64,000 nt of DNA from Rhodoplanes serenus (GTDB lineage: Bacteria; Pseudomonadota; Alphaproteobacteria; Rhizobiales; Xanthobacteraceae), in the NCBI GenBank assembly GCA_945893145.1, contig CAMDDZ010000018.1, positions 1-64,000 of the forward strand, in the 5' to 3' direction. Under the pieces are notes generated by a model. It was given only the letters and a program-made list of their open reading frames with translations. It did not search any database and had not been told where the DNA came from. Below, piece after piece: positions 1 through 8,739 of the stretch; the first letter of the stretch is position 1; every line of letters begins with the position of its first letter. The position numbers and the translations under genes were made by a program.

Positions 1-109
1 TTGCCTGACGACGGACAATGGCGGACCAGCCGTAGCGAGTGCGGTCGTGAGCGGCCTTCTCGTACGCGGCGATGAGGTGATCGGCGGAAACCGGCGGGAT
101 TTCTTTCAT
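1..109 (-). CDS. N-terminal part of an unrecognised protein, cut by the window edge
   Basis: An open frame starts at an ATG at 109 and runs leftward off the window edge without a stop (36 codons). The product begins MKEIPPVSADHLIAAYEK and is hydrophilic, with no signal peptide. I do not recognise the family. It would be the leftward neighbour of the Kelch gene, from which it is separated by about 120 bases. No clear Shine-Dalgarno sequence precedes the ATG, so both the start and the reality of the gene are tentative. Confidence 0.4.
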   Translation of the reverse strand, partial: MKEIPPVSADHLIAAYEKAAHDRTRYGWSAIVRRQA

Positions 110-229
110 GCGATAGCTTAGGGCACCCTCGTTCGGACGTGCAAGCAAACTCTGTGCTTGCGTCAAAGGACATGGCGGTGGTGTGTTGCCAGAGCATCAG
201 GGAACCCCGCGACGCCGGAGTGCGGAGCC

Positions 230-1207
230 CTACGGCAGCGTCAACACGATCGTCTGATCGGTGACCTCGCCCGAGCCCGGCTTCAGCGAGCCTGCCGCCA
301 CATAGAGGTTGTTGGCGGCCACCGCGGCGCTGGTGCCGTGGCGGCCGTGGGGCATGGGCGCGAGCGTGCGCCAGGCGCCGGCCTTTGGATCGAACGCCTC
401 GTTCTCGGCGAATGTGTTGGGCGCAAGCTCGCCGCCCAGCACCACGATCAGGCCGCGATAGGCCGCGGCCGCGAGTCCGCTGCGCGCGGTCGGCAACGGC
501 GGCCCGGGCGACCAGGTGTTGGTCTTCGGGTCATAGATGTCGTGCTGATCGACGCGGCTTGCCGGATTGGTGACGCGGCCGCCGATCGCATGAATTTTGC
601 CCTCGATGGCGACCAGCGCCATGTGGTCGCGCGCCTTGGGCAGCGGCGCGAGCTCCGTCCAGGCGTTGGCGGCGGGATCGTAGATTTCGTGCGCCGGCAC
701 CGTGAACGTGTTGTCGACGCCGCGGCCGCCGATGGCGTGGATCTTGCCGTCGAGCACCGTGACGCCGACCGATGCGCGCGCGGTCTTGAGCGCGGCAAGC
801 GTGCGCCACGTATCGGTGGCCGGATCGTACTCATAGACATCGGCGACGGCGCCGCGATGGACCGAACCGATGAATCCGCCGACCGTGACAATCTTGCCGT
901 TGAGCACCGCCACGCCGAGATGATCGAGGCCTTTCGGCATCGGCGCGCGCGAGCGCCAGGTATCGGCCGCCGGATCGTATTCATCGACCAACGGCACGGC
1001 GTTGCCGTTGATGTTGCCGCCGACCACATAAATCTTGCCGTTCACCGCAGCGAGCGCGACCTCGTTGCGCGGTCCGGCCGCCAGCGGTTTCTTCATGGCC
1101 CAAGCGCCCTGCGGCGCGGGCTGCGGCGACTGCGCCATCACGAATGGGCCCGCGAGCAACAAGGCTGCGAACGCCCCGGCGGCAATCAGACGATGGTGGT
1201 GCGGCAT
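230..1207 (-). CDS. Secreted Kelch-repeat beta-propeller protein
   Basis: A 325-residue protein with an N-terminal signal peptide (hydrophobic core AAGAFAALLLAGPFVMA) followed by about six Kelch repeats. These are visible as recurring units of about 50 residues of the form YVVGG ... YDPAADTWR ... APMP. Such repeats fold into a beta-propeller, here probably periplasmic. The ATG at 1207 is chosen over an in-frame ATG at 1234 because GGGAGAAT lies just upstream and the signal peptide then starts correctly. No catalytic residues are recognisable; Kelch propellers bind proteins or sugars, and some resemble N-acetylneuraminate epimerase. The specific role is unknown. Confidence 0.85.
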   Translation of the reverse strand: MPHHHRLIAAGAFAALLLAGPFVMAQSPQPAPQGAWAMKKPLAAGPRNEVALAAVNGKIYVVGGNINGNAVPLVDEYDPAADTWRSRAPMPKGLDHLGVAVLNGKIVTVGGFIGSVHRGAVADVYEYDPATDTWRTLAALKTARASVGVTVLDGKIHAIGGRGVDNTFTVPAHEIYDPAANAWTELAPLPKARDHMALVAIEGKIHAIGGRVTNPASRVDQHDIYDPKTNTWSPGPPLPTARSGLAAAAYRGLIVVLGGELAPNTFAENEAFDPKAGAWRTLAPMPHGRHGTSAAVAANNLYVAAGSLKPGSGEVTDQTIVLTLP

Positions 1208-1247
1208 CGATATTCTCCCAACATTGCCGCTCAAGTCCTGCTTTTCG

Positions 1248-1380
1248 TCATTCCGGCCGAGCGAAGCGAGTGCCGGAATCCATAACCCCTGCTGAAATTA
1301 TACTGCAAAGGCAGGGGTTATGGATTCCGGAATCGCCGCCATAGCGCGTGAACGCGCTTATGGCGGCGCTCCGGAATGAC
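1248..1380. repeat. Compound palindromic element with two internal hairpins
   Basis: The element is bounded by the inverted pair GTCATTCCGG (1248) and CCGGAATGAC (ending 1380). Inside lies a perfect 20-bp inverted repeat, 1273-1292 with 1311-1330, with an 18-base loop. A second stem of CGCCGCCATA-type arms around CGCGTGAACGCG lies at about 1333-1367. It fills the gap between the Kelch and hemH genes. The arrangement resembles the intergenic palindromic repeats common in Bradyrhizobium-like genomes. It could also act as a terminator for hemH, whose 3' end is at 1428. Confidence 0.75.
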
Positions 1381-1427
1381 AGCGGAGAGTTTTCAACGGC
1401 CTGCTCCAGCATCGAGCACATGCGCGC

Positions 1428-2492
1428 TCAAACCCACCCTTGCAGCTCGCGCATGACGAGCTGTGTCAGCACCGCCATCCCGGCGTCGCTGTCGTTGAGG
1501 CACGGAATCAGCGCGAAGTTCTCGCCCCCATTGGACTTGAAGATATGCGCATTCTCGACCGCGATCTCTTCCAGCGTTTCGAGGCAATCGGCGGCGAAGC
1601 CCGGCGTCACCACCGCGAGACTTTTCACGCCGCGCCGCGCCAGCGCCTCGACGGTCTTGTCGGTGTAAGGCTGCAGCCATTCGGCTTTGCCGAAGCGAGA
1701 CTGGAAGGTGAGCATCAGCGCGTCCTCGCCGAGCTTGAGCCGCTCGCGCAACAGCCGCGTGGTCTCGGCGCAATGGCGCGGATAGGGATCGCCATCATCG
1801 ACGTAGGATTTCGGGATGCCGTGGAACGAGGCGAGGATCAGCTCGGGCCGGAACGGCAGCCGCTGCAGCTCCGCCTCGATCGAGGACGCCAACGCCTCGA
1901 TATAGACCGGCTCGTCATAATAAGGCGGCACGACACGCAGCGTTGGCTGATCGCGCAATTTCGCCAGCGTCGCAAAGGCCGCATCGCAGACCGTCGCCGT
2001 GGTGGCGGCGGCGTATTGCGGATAGAGCGGCAGCAGCACGATGCGCTCGCAGCCGGCAAGGCCCAGCGCCTCGATCCGTGAATCGAGCGACGGATTGCCG
2101 TAGCGCATCGCCCAATCCACCATGAGCTGGGGGCCCAAACCGTCGAGCGCGGTGCGCAGCTTGGTGGCCTGCGCGCGCGTGATGGTTTTCAGCGGCGATT
2201 CATTCCGCTCGCGGTTCCAGATTTTCTCGTAGTCGAGCCCTTTGCGGCGCGGCCGCGTCGTCAGAATGATGGCGTTGAGCACGAATTTCCAAACCAGGCC
2301 CTGGTTCTCGATCACCCGGCTGTCACTTAGAAACTCTCTCAAGTAGCGGCGCACCGAAGCCGCGTCGGTTGCATCCGGCGTGCCGAGGTTGACGATCAGA
2401 ACGCCGATCCGACTGCGCAAACCAGCGCGTTCGCGCGCCGACGGATCGTTCGCGCGCGGCGGCAATCCATTGGGCGGTTCAGGCTTGTTCAT
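1428..2492 (-). CDS. hemH: Ferrochelatase (protoheme ferro-lyase)
   Basis: A 354-residue protein matching ferrochelatase along its length: VLIVNLGTPDATDAASVRRY at the N-terminus, the SFHGIPKSYVDDGDPY segment carrying the catalytic His, and FQSRFGKAEWLQPYTD with GFAADCLETLEEI toward the C-terminus. It inserts Fe2+ into protoporphyrin IX in the last step of heme synthesis. ATG 2492 (MNKPEPPNG) is preferred to the upstream in-frame ATG at 2528, whose extra 12 residues are not family-like. It diverges from the metallophosphatase gene, with about 90 bases between the starts. Confidence 0.95.
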   Translation of the reverse strand: MNKPEPPNGLPPRANDPSARERAGLRSRIGVLIVNLGTPDATDAASVRRYLREFLSDSRVIENQGLVWKFVLNAIILTTRPRRKGLDYEKIWNRERNESPLKTITRAQATKLRTALDGLGPQLMVDWAMRYGNPSLDSRIEALGLAGCERIVLLPLYPQYAAATTATVCDAAFATLAKLRDQPTLRVVPPYYDEPVYIEALASSIEAELQRLPFRPELILASFHGIPKSYVDDGDPYPRHCAETTRLLRERLKLGEDALMLTFQSRFGKAEWLQPYTDKTVEALARRGVKSLAVVTPGFAADCLETLEEIAVENAHIFKSNGGENFALIPCLNDSDAGMAVLTQLVMRELQGWV

Positions 2493-2585
2493 CGTGCCAG
2501 ACGCGACGCTTTTGCATGCGCGGAGCATAGCCGGGCGCCGTCCCTGCGTGCTAGAGCAGACGTCTCACCGAAATGGATTGCCGGA

Positions 2586-4103
2586 ATGAGCATGCTCCGC
2601 CGCCTCCTCGCCTTGAGCGTACTGTTTGCCGCTCTGTTGCCCGCGGCCGCGCATGCCGAAACCACCAAGATCACATTCATTCTGACCAACGACATTTACA
2701 TCATGGGCGAGACGCTGATGCCGGACGGCAAGAAGCGTGGCGGCTTCGCGCGGCTCGCCGCTGTGGTCAAGGCCGAGCGCGCCAAGGGCGGCCACGTCAT
2801 TTTCGCGCACGCCGGCGATACGATTTCGCCGTCGCTGATGTCGGGCATCGATCGCGGCGCGCACATCCTCACGCTCACCAACATGATCCCGCCCGACATC
2901 TTCGTGCCGGGCAATCACGAGTTCGACTTCGGCAAAGAAGTCTTCTTTCAACGCATGGCTGAGGCGAAGTTTCCGCTTTATGGGGCGAACTTGCGCGGCC
3001 CGAACGGCCAGACGCTCGACAACTTCAAGGATCGCTCGATCGTGACCTACGACGGCGTGCGCATCGGGCTGACCGGCGCGACCTTTGACGGCACGCCGCG
3101 CATGTCCTCGCCCGACGATCTGATCTTCCTGCCCACGTTCCCCACCATGAAGTACCAGACCGAGCAGCTGCGGCGCGAAGGCGCCGATTTCGTCGTCACG
3201 GTGGTGCACGCCGACCGCAAGCAGGACCTGGCGCTCGGCGCGATGCGCTCGATCGATCTCGTGCTGAGCGGTCACGATCACGACCTGTTCGTGAACTTCG
3301 ACCGCAGCCTGATCGTCGAGTCGAGCTACGATGCGCACTACGTCGTGCTGATGGACATCACCATCGAGGTGAAGACCACCACCGATGGGCGCCGCGAGGT
3401 CGAGTGGTGGCCGGAAATCCGCATCGTCGACACCGCAACCGTGACGCCCGACCCCGAAGTCGCCGCCGTGGTGGCGAAATTCTCCCAGGATCTCGACCGC
3501 GAGCTCAATGTGCCGCTCGCCACCACGTCGATCGAGCTCGACAGCCGCAATCCGATCGTGCGCAGTCAAGAGGCCGCGATCGGCAGCCTGATCGCTGACG
3601 CGATGCGCGACGCGACCAAAGCTGACGTTGCGATCACCAACGGCGGCGGCATCCGCGGCGGCAGAATCTACGAGGCCGGTTCCACCATCACGCGGCGCGA
3701 CGTACTGGGGGAATTGCCGTTCGGCAATCGCCTGGTGGTGCTCGAAATGCGCGGGCGCGATCTGCGCCGCGCGCTGGAAAACGGCTTTGCGCAACTGCCA
3801 ACCGCGGCCGGCAATTTTCCGCAGATTTCGGGACTGACAGTCCGTGTCGACGCCAGCAAACCCGTGGGCCAGCGCGTCGTCTCGGTGCAGGTCGGCAATG
3901 CGCCGCTGCTTCCGGCCAAAACCTATAAAGTCGCCACCAACGATTTCTTGGCCGGCGGCGGCGACAATTACACGATGTTTTCATCGCTCACGCCGACCAT
4001 ACCGGTCGATGACGCGCCGCTGCTTGCCAACGCGGTGATGAGTTACCTCCGCAAGCTCGGCACCATTGGCGCGGTGACGACCGGTCGCATCGACATCAAA
4101 TGA
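2586..4103 (+). CDS. Periplasmic UshA-type bifunctional metallophosphatase / 5'-nucleotidase
   Basis: A 505-residue protein with a signal peptide (cleavage near AHA-ETTK), an N-terminal calcineurin-type metallophosphoesterase domain and a C-terminal 5'-nucleotidase domain. Metal-site motifs are visible: GD at 77-78, GNHEFD at 109-114, His208 (VVHAD) and SGHDH at 229-232. The first motif, normally DxH, reads D36-I-Y38 here, so one usual metal ligand is replaced by Tyr. The C-terminal domain has ITNGGGIRGG. It probably hydrolyses nucleotides or related phosphoesters in the periplasm. The start could also be ATG 2592. A GC-rich hairpin follows the stop. Confidence 0.88.
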   Translation: MSMLRRLLALSVLFAALLPAAAHAETTKITFILTNDIYIMGETLMPDGKKRGGFARLAAVVKAERAKGGHVIFAHAGDTISPSLMSGIDRGAHILTLTNMIPPDIFVPGNHEFDFGKEVFFQRMAEAKFPLYGANLRGPNGQTLDNFKDRSIVTYDGVRIGLTGATFDGTPRMSSPDDLIFLPTFPTMKYQTEQLRREGADFVVTVVHADRKQDLALGAMRSIDLVLSGHDHDLFVNFDRSLIVESSYDAHYVVLMDITIEVKTTTDGRREVEWWPEIRIVDTATVTPDPEVAAVVAKFSQDLDRELNVPLATTSIELDSRNPIVRSQEAAIGSLIADAMRDATKADVAITNGGGIRGGRIYEAGSTITRRDVLGELPFGNRLVVLEMRGRDLRRALENGFAQLPTAAGNFPQISGLTVRVDASKPVGQRVVSVQVGNAPLLPAKTYKVATNDFLAGGGDNYTMFSSLTPTIPVDDAPLLANAVMSYLRKLGTIGAVTTGRIDIK

Positions 4104-4107
4104 AAAA

Positions 4108-4140
4108 GCCGCCGCGGGAGCCCCGCGGCGGCGTCTGTTC
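4108..4140 (+). terminator. GC-rich hairpin after the metallophosphatase gene
   Basis: Perfect 11-bp inverted repeat GCCGCCGCGGG / CCCGCGGCGGC with a 3-base loop (4108-4132), four bases after the stop codon. The tail GTCTGTTC is T-poor. It lies between two convergent genes and may serve both. Confidence 0.65.
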
Positions 4141-4158
4141 GTGAGCGTATGTCTGCGA

Positions 4159-4629
4159 TCAGCGGGCTGGACGCAACTCCATGCTGGCGACGCCGGCCGC
4201 AATGCTCAGACCCGTTTGCGCCTGGCCGGACAGCGGTTGCAGCGCAAAGGTGTTGTTGGAGCCGCCGACCAGCGCGTTGGCGCCAAGGCCCACGCCGACC
4301 GTGGCGCTGGCCGCCGCGCCGACATAGCCGCCGGCGAGATCACCGCGGCCGACCGAACGGGTCGGCGCGAACACCGCCCAGGCCACCGCGACCGATTGGT
4401 TGATGCCGATGTCGAGGCCAACGCGGCGGATCGACGCGACGTAGCGCTCAGACCCGCCAGCAGACGACCGGAAGATGCAGTTGAGATCGGTGACCGAGCC
4501 GACCACAAAGCTCGACGTGTTGCCGGCGCACTCCAGCACACCGGCTTCGACCCGCGATCCTTGACCCACGGCCGAAGACATGGTCGCCGCAAGGGCGACC
4601 GCTAAAGCGATTCCACTATAAATGCGCAT
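4159..4629 (-). CDS. Secreted DUF992 family protein
   Basis: A 156-residue protein with a signal peptide (IALAVALAATMSSAVGQ) and a mature part that matches the DUF992 pattern: VEAGVLECAGN near the start, LNCIFRSSAGG with the second conserved cysteine, then a glycine/alanine-rich region (YVGAAASATVGVGLGANALVGG) and a C-terminal ALQPLSGQAQTGLSIAAGV. DUF992 proteins are common in Rhizobiales and have no assigned function. The second of two adjacent ATGs (4629) is used. The region is free of other coding signals. Confidence 0.85.
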   Translation of the reverse strand: MRIYSGIALAVALAATMSSAVGQGSRVEAGVLECAGNTSSFVVGSVTDLNCIFRSSAGGSERYVASIRRVGLDIGINQSVAVAWAVFAPTRSVGRGDLAGGYVGAAASATVGVGLGANALVGGSNNTFALQPLSGQAQTGLSIAAGVASMELRPAR

Positions 4630-4686
4630 CATTGATCCCCCTCCTCAGGGCGGCGGAACTTACCGCAAGCCACTCCTGACGAAAAG

Positions 4687-4720
4687 CGCCCCGGCCCGCC
4701 GCGATGGGCGAACCGGGGCG
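4687..4720 (-). terminator. Hairpin downstream of the small GCGPG protein gene
   Basis: CGCCCCGG (4687-4694) pairs with CCGGGGCG (4713-4720). Read leftward, the stem is followed by CTTTTCG. It lies about 115 bases past the stop of the gene at 4837-5073, in the gap before the DUF992 start. Confidence 0.5.
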
Positions 4721-4836
4721 TGCAGACAGGCGCAATATGCCGGTATTCCAGGCGGTGGCGCCGGGATGAGGGCTAAAAGCCTGCCCCCCTCACCCGCCCC
4801 CCCCCGGCTACCGGGAAGGGATCTGTCACCGCACCA

Positions 4837-5073
4837 TTAGCGGCGGTCGCGTACGCACCGCCCAGTCCAGTTGCGATGTTTGCCAAATTCGCACCTGCGC
4901 AACATGTAGGACGGACGGCATCGGCCGGCCGCGTTGCGGGCCATGCCCGGGCCGCAGCCCTGCGCGACCTGGGTGATGAGACTGTCGGTATGCACGGGCG
5001 CGACCGGCATGGCTTGCGCCGCGCCGGCGAGTCCGAGCGTTACAATCGATGCAAAGACGATAGCGAATTTCAT
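4837..5073 (-). CDS. Small secreted cysteine-containing protein (GCGPG type)
   Basis: A 78-residue protein with a signal peptide (MKFAIVFASIVTLGLAGAAQA). The mature peptide holds the pattern QGCGPGMARNAAGRCRPSY and ends with two more cysteines and several arginines (CEFGKHRNWTGRCVRDRR). Four cysteines in a 57-residue mature chain suggest two disulfides. Proteins with this GCGPG...R...C pattern are frequent in Bradyrhizobiaceae as uncharacterised small exported proteins. GGAGGACGTCC lies upstream of the ATG and supplies a ribosome binding site. Confidence 0.8.
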   Translation of the reverse strand: MKFAIVFASIVTLGLAGAAQAMPVAPVHTDSLITQVAQGCGPGMARNAAGRCRPSYMLRRCEFGKHRNWTGRCVRDRR

Positions 5074-5214
5074 GGACGTCCTCCTGTGGGTGATGCGCTG
5101 CCAATGCGGACGCTCGCGATTGGTTCCTCCATTGAAGCTGAACGTGGAGTCGCGGTGCCGTTCCGCAACAGTTTCTGTACAGGCGTTCAGATTCAGATGT
5201 CCGCGATCGCAAAA

Positions 5215-5601
5215 TCAATCGCGACAGACACACGGTGCGATCTTGTCGATCCAATATTGCTGCACTGCCTCGTCAGCCCAGAAATCAACGGACACCTTCA
5301 CTGAAGGCGGCAGCCAGATGAACTGCTCGCGAAATTCCAGATCGGTCCCGTTTTCCTTGATCCGCAAGAAACCGATCTCGAAGGTGCCGCCGGTATTTAT
5401 CGCGCAACGCGAGGCATCGACGGATACGGTCGCGGTCCATCGGCGCTCGAGCGTCGGCGGGATCATTTCGGAGAATTGAACGCCGGTGACGCTGAGCTTC
5501 GGCCGGCATACGGCCTGGCTGGCGGCCGGTGCGACGCTGGCAAGCGCAAGTACAAGCACAAGCGCGCTTGCGGCGAGACCGCAGATGACGATTCGGCACA
5601 T
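5215..5601 (-). CDS. Exported protein of unknown function, downstream of the MATE gene
   Basis: A 128-residue product with a hydrophobic signal segment (VICGLAASALVLVLALASVAPAASQA) and a beta-rich mature part with cysteines at about 32, 66, 124 and 126. I do not recognise the family. The chosen ATG (5601) has AAGGA eight bases upstream. An alternative ATG at 5625 overlaps the stop of the MATE gene in an ATGA arrangement, so the two genes are probably co-transcribed and perhaps translationally coupled. That alternative would add MTTERILP to the N-terminus. Confidence 0.75.
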   Translation of the reverse strand: MCRIVICGLAASALVLVLALASVAPAASQAVCRPKLSVTGVQFSEMIPPTLERRWTATVSVDASRCAINTGGTFEIGFLRIKENGTDLEFREQFIWLPPSVKVSVDFWADEAVQQYWIDKIAPCVCRD

Positions 5602-5621
5602 CGGCAGAATCCTTTCCGTGG

Positions 5622-7055
5622 TCATTGGGCTGAAGACTTTGACGGGACTGGAATCCGGAACACCGCAAGGGCGGTGAGTGCCGCATAGACGCAGAAGCCG
5701 GCGGCAATCGCCGCGAAGAGCCCCGTTGTCCCGAGACCGAACCAATAGACGGCGGCGAGTCCGGCGCTTGCGCTCACCAGCAACCGCACCGCGTTTGCGA
5801 TCATGGCTGCAAAGCCGCGGCCAAACCCTTGGCAGACGAAGAAGAGGCCAAGGCCGAGACCGAAGCAGACATAGGTCGGCCCGACGATTTGCAGATACAT
5901 CGCCCCAAGACGCGCCACTTCGGGGTCGGCACTGAACAAGCCCAGCCAAATGCCGGGTTGCACCGCGACGATGAGGCCGATGGTCCCGCATAGGAGCGCG
6001 ATCGTTGCGGCTCCGGTCCAGGCGATCTGACGCGCGCGGCCATACTGCTGCGCGCCCCAGTTCGTTCCCACCATGGCGACGATCGCTGTGCCAAACCCGA
6101 AAGCGATGGGCTGCATGATGTATTCGAGCCGCGCCCCCATCGCATAACCGATGGCAGCTTCGGGCCCGAACTGGCCGGCGATGCCCGTCAGTACCACCAC
6201 CGACAAGTTGGTAATGGCGGTGTTGATCAAACCCGGCACGCCCACTTTGAGAATATCGGCGAACAGCGCCCATCGCGGCACCAGTCCGCGAAAATTCAAA
6301 CGAACCGTCGAGCGGGATGAGCGCAGGTAGCCGATCATGATCAGGCTGCCGACGCCGAACGGGATCACCAGGCCCCAGCCAGCACCCGCAGGACCCAGCG
6401 CCGGAAACGGGCCATAACCGAAGATGAGAACAGGCGAGAGTGCGATGTGCGCGATCACACAGCCGATCAGCACGCCCGCATGCAGGCTCATATTGCCCGT
6501 CCCCCGCACCGCGTTACCGAGCAGATTGAGCACGGTGATGCAGATGGCGCCGCCGAAGGCGACGTTGGCGTATGACAGCGCGTCCGCCAGCATCTTGTCG
6601 CGGCCGCCCATCCAACCGAAAATGTAAGGAGCGGCCAGCAGCATCACTGCCGAGAAGACTGCAGCCAGCGCGAGAGCCAATAGAAATGCGTGGAAGACCA
6701 GTTCGTCGGCGCGTTCGCGTTTGCCCGCTCCGAGCGCGCGCGCGATGGCAGACGACACGCCAGCCCCCATGCCGCTGTTGGTGGTTTGCAGGATGAGCAT
6801 GATCCAAGGAAACGCCAGCGACGCACCCGCAAGCGCATCCGTTCCGATCCTGCCCAGGAAAAAACCGTCAAACGTGATCACGCCAACAAACGCCAGCAGG
6901 TTGAGAACGTTCGGCGCCGCAAGCCGCAACAGCGTTGCCAGGATTGGTCCTTCAAGGAGCAATTTGGTGCGGGCCGCGACAGGGCGTGCCGGCGAAATCG
7001 TCGGGGCGGCCGCGGCCAACATGGTCGAAGGAATAAGAATGCTTTGGTCGCTCAT
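5622..7055 (-). CDS. MATE family multidrug/toxin efflux transporter
   Basis: A 477-residue polytopic membrane protein with about twelve hydrophobic segments in two repeated halves (for example LRLAAPNVLNLLAFVGVITF and the internal TIGLIVAVQPGIWLGLF). The FFLGRIGTDALAGASLAFP segment is typical of MATE proteins, which export drugs or metabolites using a Na+ or H+ gradient. ATG 7055 (MSDQSILIP) is chosen because GGGGAGGAG sits just before it; the upstream in-frame ATG 7109 would add a non-family extension. A LysR-type regulator diverges from it and is the likely controller. Confidence 0.9.
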   Translation of the reverse strand: MSDQSILIPSTMLAAAAPTISPARPVAARTKLLLEGPILATLLRLAAPNVLNLLAFVGVITFDGFFLGRIGTDALAGASLAFPWIMLILQTTNSGMGAGVSSAIARALGAGKRERADELVFHAFLLALALAAVFSAVMLLAAPYIFGWMGGRDKMLADALSYANVAFGGAICITVLNLLGNAVRGTGNMSLHAGVLIGCVIAHIALSPVLIFGYGPFPALGPAGAGWGLVIPFGVGSLIMIGYLRSSRSTVRLNFRGLVPRWALFADILKVGVPGLINTAITNLSVVVLTGIAGQFGPEAAIGYAMGARLEYIMQPIAFGFGTAIVAMVGTNWGAQQYGRARQIAWTGAATIALLCGTIGLIVAVQPGIWLGLFSADPEVARLGAMYLQIVGPTYVCFGLGLGLFFVCQGFGRGFAAMIANAVRLLVSASAGLAAVYWFGLGTTGLFAAIAAGFCVYAALTALAVFRIPVPSKSSAQ

Positions 7056-7311
7056 AGGCGCTCCTCCCCATGCGGGGCTGGAGCAGCGCTTGAGACGAAC
7101 CGTCTTCAAGAACCGGGCGGCTGCTTGGAGGCCCGATCACTTCAAACGAAGCAAGCCGCACTATCCTCGGATTGCAGCCACCCGCAACGCATCGTTTCTC
7201 GGCCATGCCTGAGAAATTCTCATGAACTTGGCTGGCTGGTTCGTGTATGACTGGATGAAATAGCCAACACGCTGTATTCTTGATTAGATTTCCTCATGAA
7301 AGATTCGGTCA

Positions 7312-8238
7312 ATGGCGCGCCGTCTCCCACCGTTGAATGGGCTGAAAGCTTTCGAGGCTGCGGCCCGGAGCGAAAGCTTTACGCGTGCCGCCGAGGAACT
7401 GAACGTCACGCAAGGCGCCGTCAGCCATCAGGTGAAAGCGCTCGAAGACACACTGGGGCTCAAGCTCTTCCACCGCGAACGGCAACGGCTGATTCTTACC
7501 GAAGCTGGACGCAATTATTTGGACGTCATCCGCGACGCACTGGACCGGATCGCCGTCGGCACCGAACGGCTGATGCAGCGGCAAGAGAGCGGCGTTCTCA
7601 CCGTCAGCACATCGCCCGACTTCGCCGCGAAATGGCTGGTTAACCGGCTGAGCCGCTTTGCCGAGAAACATCCTGACGCGGATTTGCGCGTGTCGGCCGC
7701 GACACACTATGTCGATTTTGCGCGCGACGATGTCGATATCGCGATCCGGCATGGCGACGGGAATTGGCCGGGGCTCGATGTGCAGCGGCTTTATTCGGAG
7801 CGGCTGTTTCCGGTTTGCAGCCCAAAGCTCGTCGCCGGACGCAACCGCATCGCCAAAGCGGCGGACCTTTTGAAGTTTCCGCTGCTGCGTCTTGAGGACG
7901 CGAAGAATTGGACGCGGTTGCTTGAAGCCGCAGGCGTGAAAGCCACCGTCGGCCCTGGGCCGGTTCTGAACCGTGCCAGCATGTTGATCGACGCGGCGAT
8001 CGACGGTCAGGGCATCGCCTTGGCGCGCACGGCGCTCGCCGCATGGGACCTGATCAACGGCCGCCTCGTCAGGCCGATCGATCTGTCTTTGCGAATGGCC
8101 AACACGTACTGGATCGTCTGCCCCAAGGCGACGTCCGCGCTTCCCAAAATCAAAACGTTCCGTGAGTGGCTGTTGGCGGAGGTTGCCGATGATATGCGGC
8201 GCCTCAAAGCTGTCGCGCCCGGCGCCAAAGCAAGTTAG
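7312..8238 (+). CDS. LysR family transcriptional regulator (GcvA-like)
   Basis: A 308-residue protein with an N-terminal winged helix-turn-helix (FEAAARSESFTRAAEELNV then TQGAVSHQVKALEDTLG) and a LysR substrate-binding domain from about residue 95. The opening MARRLPPLNGLKAFEAAAR and the helix-turn-helix match the GcvA-like branch. It is divergent from the MATE gene with about 255 bases between the starts, the usual arrangement for a LysR protein that controls its neighbour and itself. The inducer is unknown. Confidence 0.92.
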   Translation: MARRLPPLNGLKAFEAAARSESFTRAAEELNVTQGAVSHQVKALEDTLGLKLFHRERQRLILTEAGRNYLDVIRDALDRIAVGTERLMQRQESGVLTVSTSPDFAAKWLVNRLSRFAEKHPDADLRVSAATHYVDFARDDVDIAIRHGDGNWPGLDVQRLYSERLFPVCSPKLVAGRNRIAKAADLLKFPLLRLEDAKNWTRLLEAAGVKATVGPGPVLNRASMLIDAAIDGQGIALARTALAAWDLINGRLVRPIDLSLRMANTYWIVCPKATSALPKIKTFREWLLAEVADDMRRLKAVAPGAKAS

Positions 8239-8478
8239 TTAGGCCCTGCACTCACAAATTGGCCCAAACCAATCTGTCGAGCGGCGTCCGCAATAGCCCC
8301 AACTGCGGCGTGTAAGCGGACGTTCTGGAAGGTCCGAGAAGTGCCAGAACCTGACACTGGCAAGTTCTCTGAGCCAGTCGCCTTTGGCTTTGACAAGCTA
8401 GCAGATAAAAAGCGCATTCACTCACTTGCATGGGTTTTTAGGGGTGCCTAGCTATTGAAAACAAAGGGAGGCGTCGCA

Positions 8479-8727
8479 ATGCAGCTTTTGGATTATCTAA
8501 TTGAAACGTCCGACCGATGTATTCGCATTGCTAAGCATGGGCACGATCTTGTGGACCAGCTTGATGCTGCGATTGGACCAGAGACGAAAGAGCCTTTTTC
8601 CCAAGTGTCGGCCAACGGCCGGGAACTGGCGGACGAGTTGCAGACGATCGGTCAAGAGCTTTTGGCAAAGGCGGTTGAGTTGGACACGGAGCGCCAAAAA
8701 AACAATCCCGGCACCTTCGCTAAATAA
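8479..8727 (+). CDS. Small hypothetical protein
   Basis: An 82-residue hydrophilic, helix-prone protein (LLDYLIETSDRCIRIAKHGH ... NGRELADELQTIGQELLAKA) without signal peptide or membrane segment. GGGAGG is placed about eight bases before the ATG, which decides this start over the in-frame ATG at 8455. The family is not recognised. It resembles short coiled-coil or antitoxin-sized proteins, but nothing in the sequence proves such a role. It is convergent with the small gene at 8740-8982. Confidence 0.6.
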   Translation: MQLLDYLIETSDRCIRIAKHGHDLVDQLDAAIGPETKEPFSQVSANGRELADELQTIGQELLAKAVELDTERQKNNPGTFAK

Positions 8728-8739
8728 GCACACTGCCCC

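Noticed and set aside
2565..3794. A 409-codon open frame antisense to the metallophosphatase gene
   Set aside because: It lies wholly across a confidently identified gene, has no leader or family motif, and shows the Arg/His/Asp-rich composition typical of high-GC antisense shadows.
8239..8478. Possible RNA gene downstream of the LysR gene
   Set aside because: No tRNA cloverleaf, strong hairpin or terminator could be found in the 240 bases; it is treated as plain intergenic DNA.
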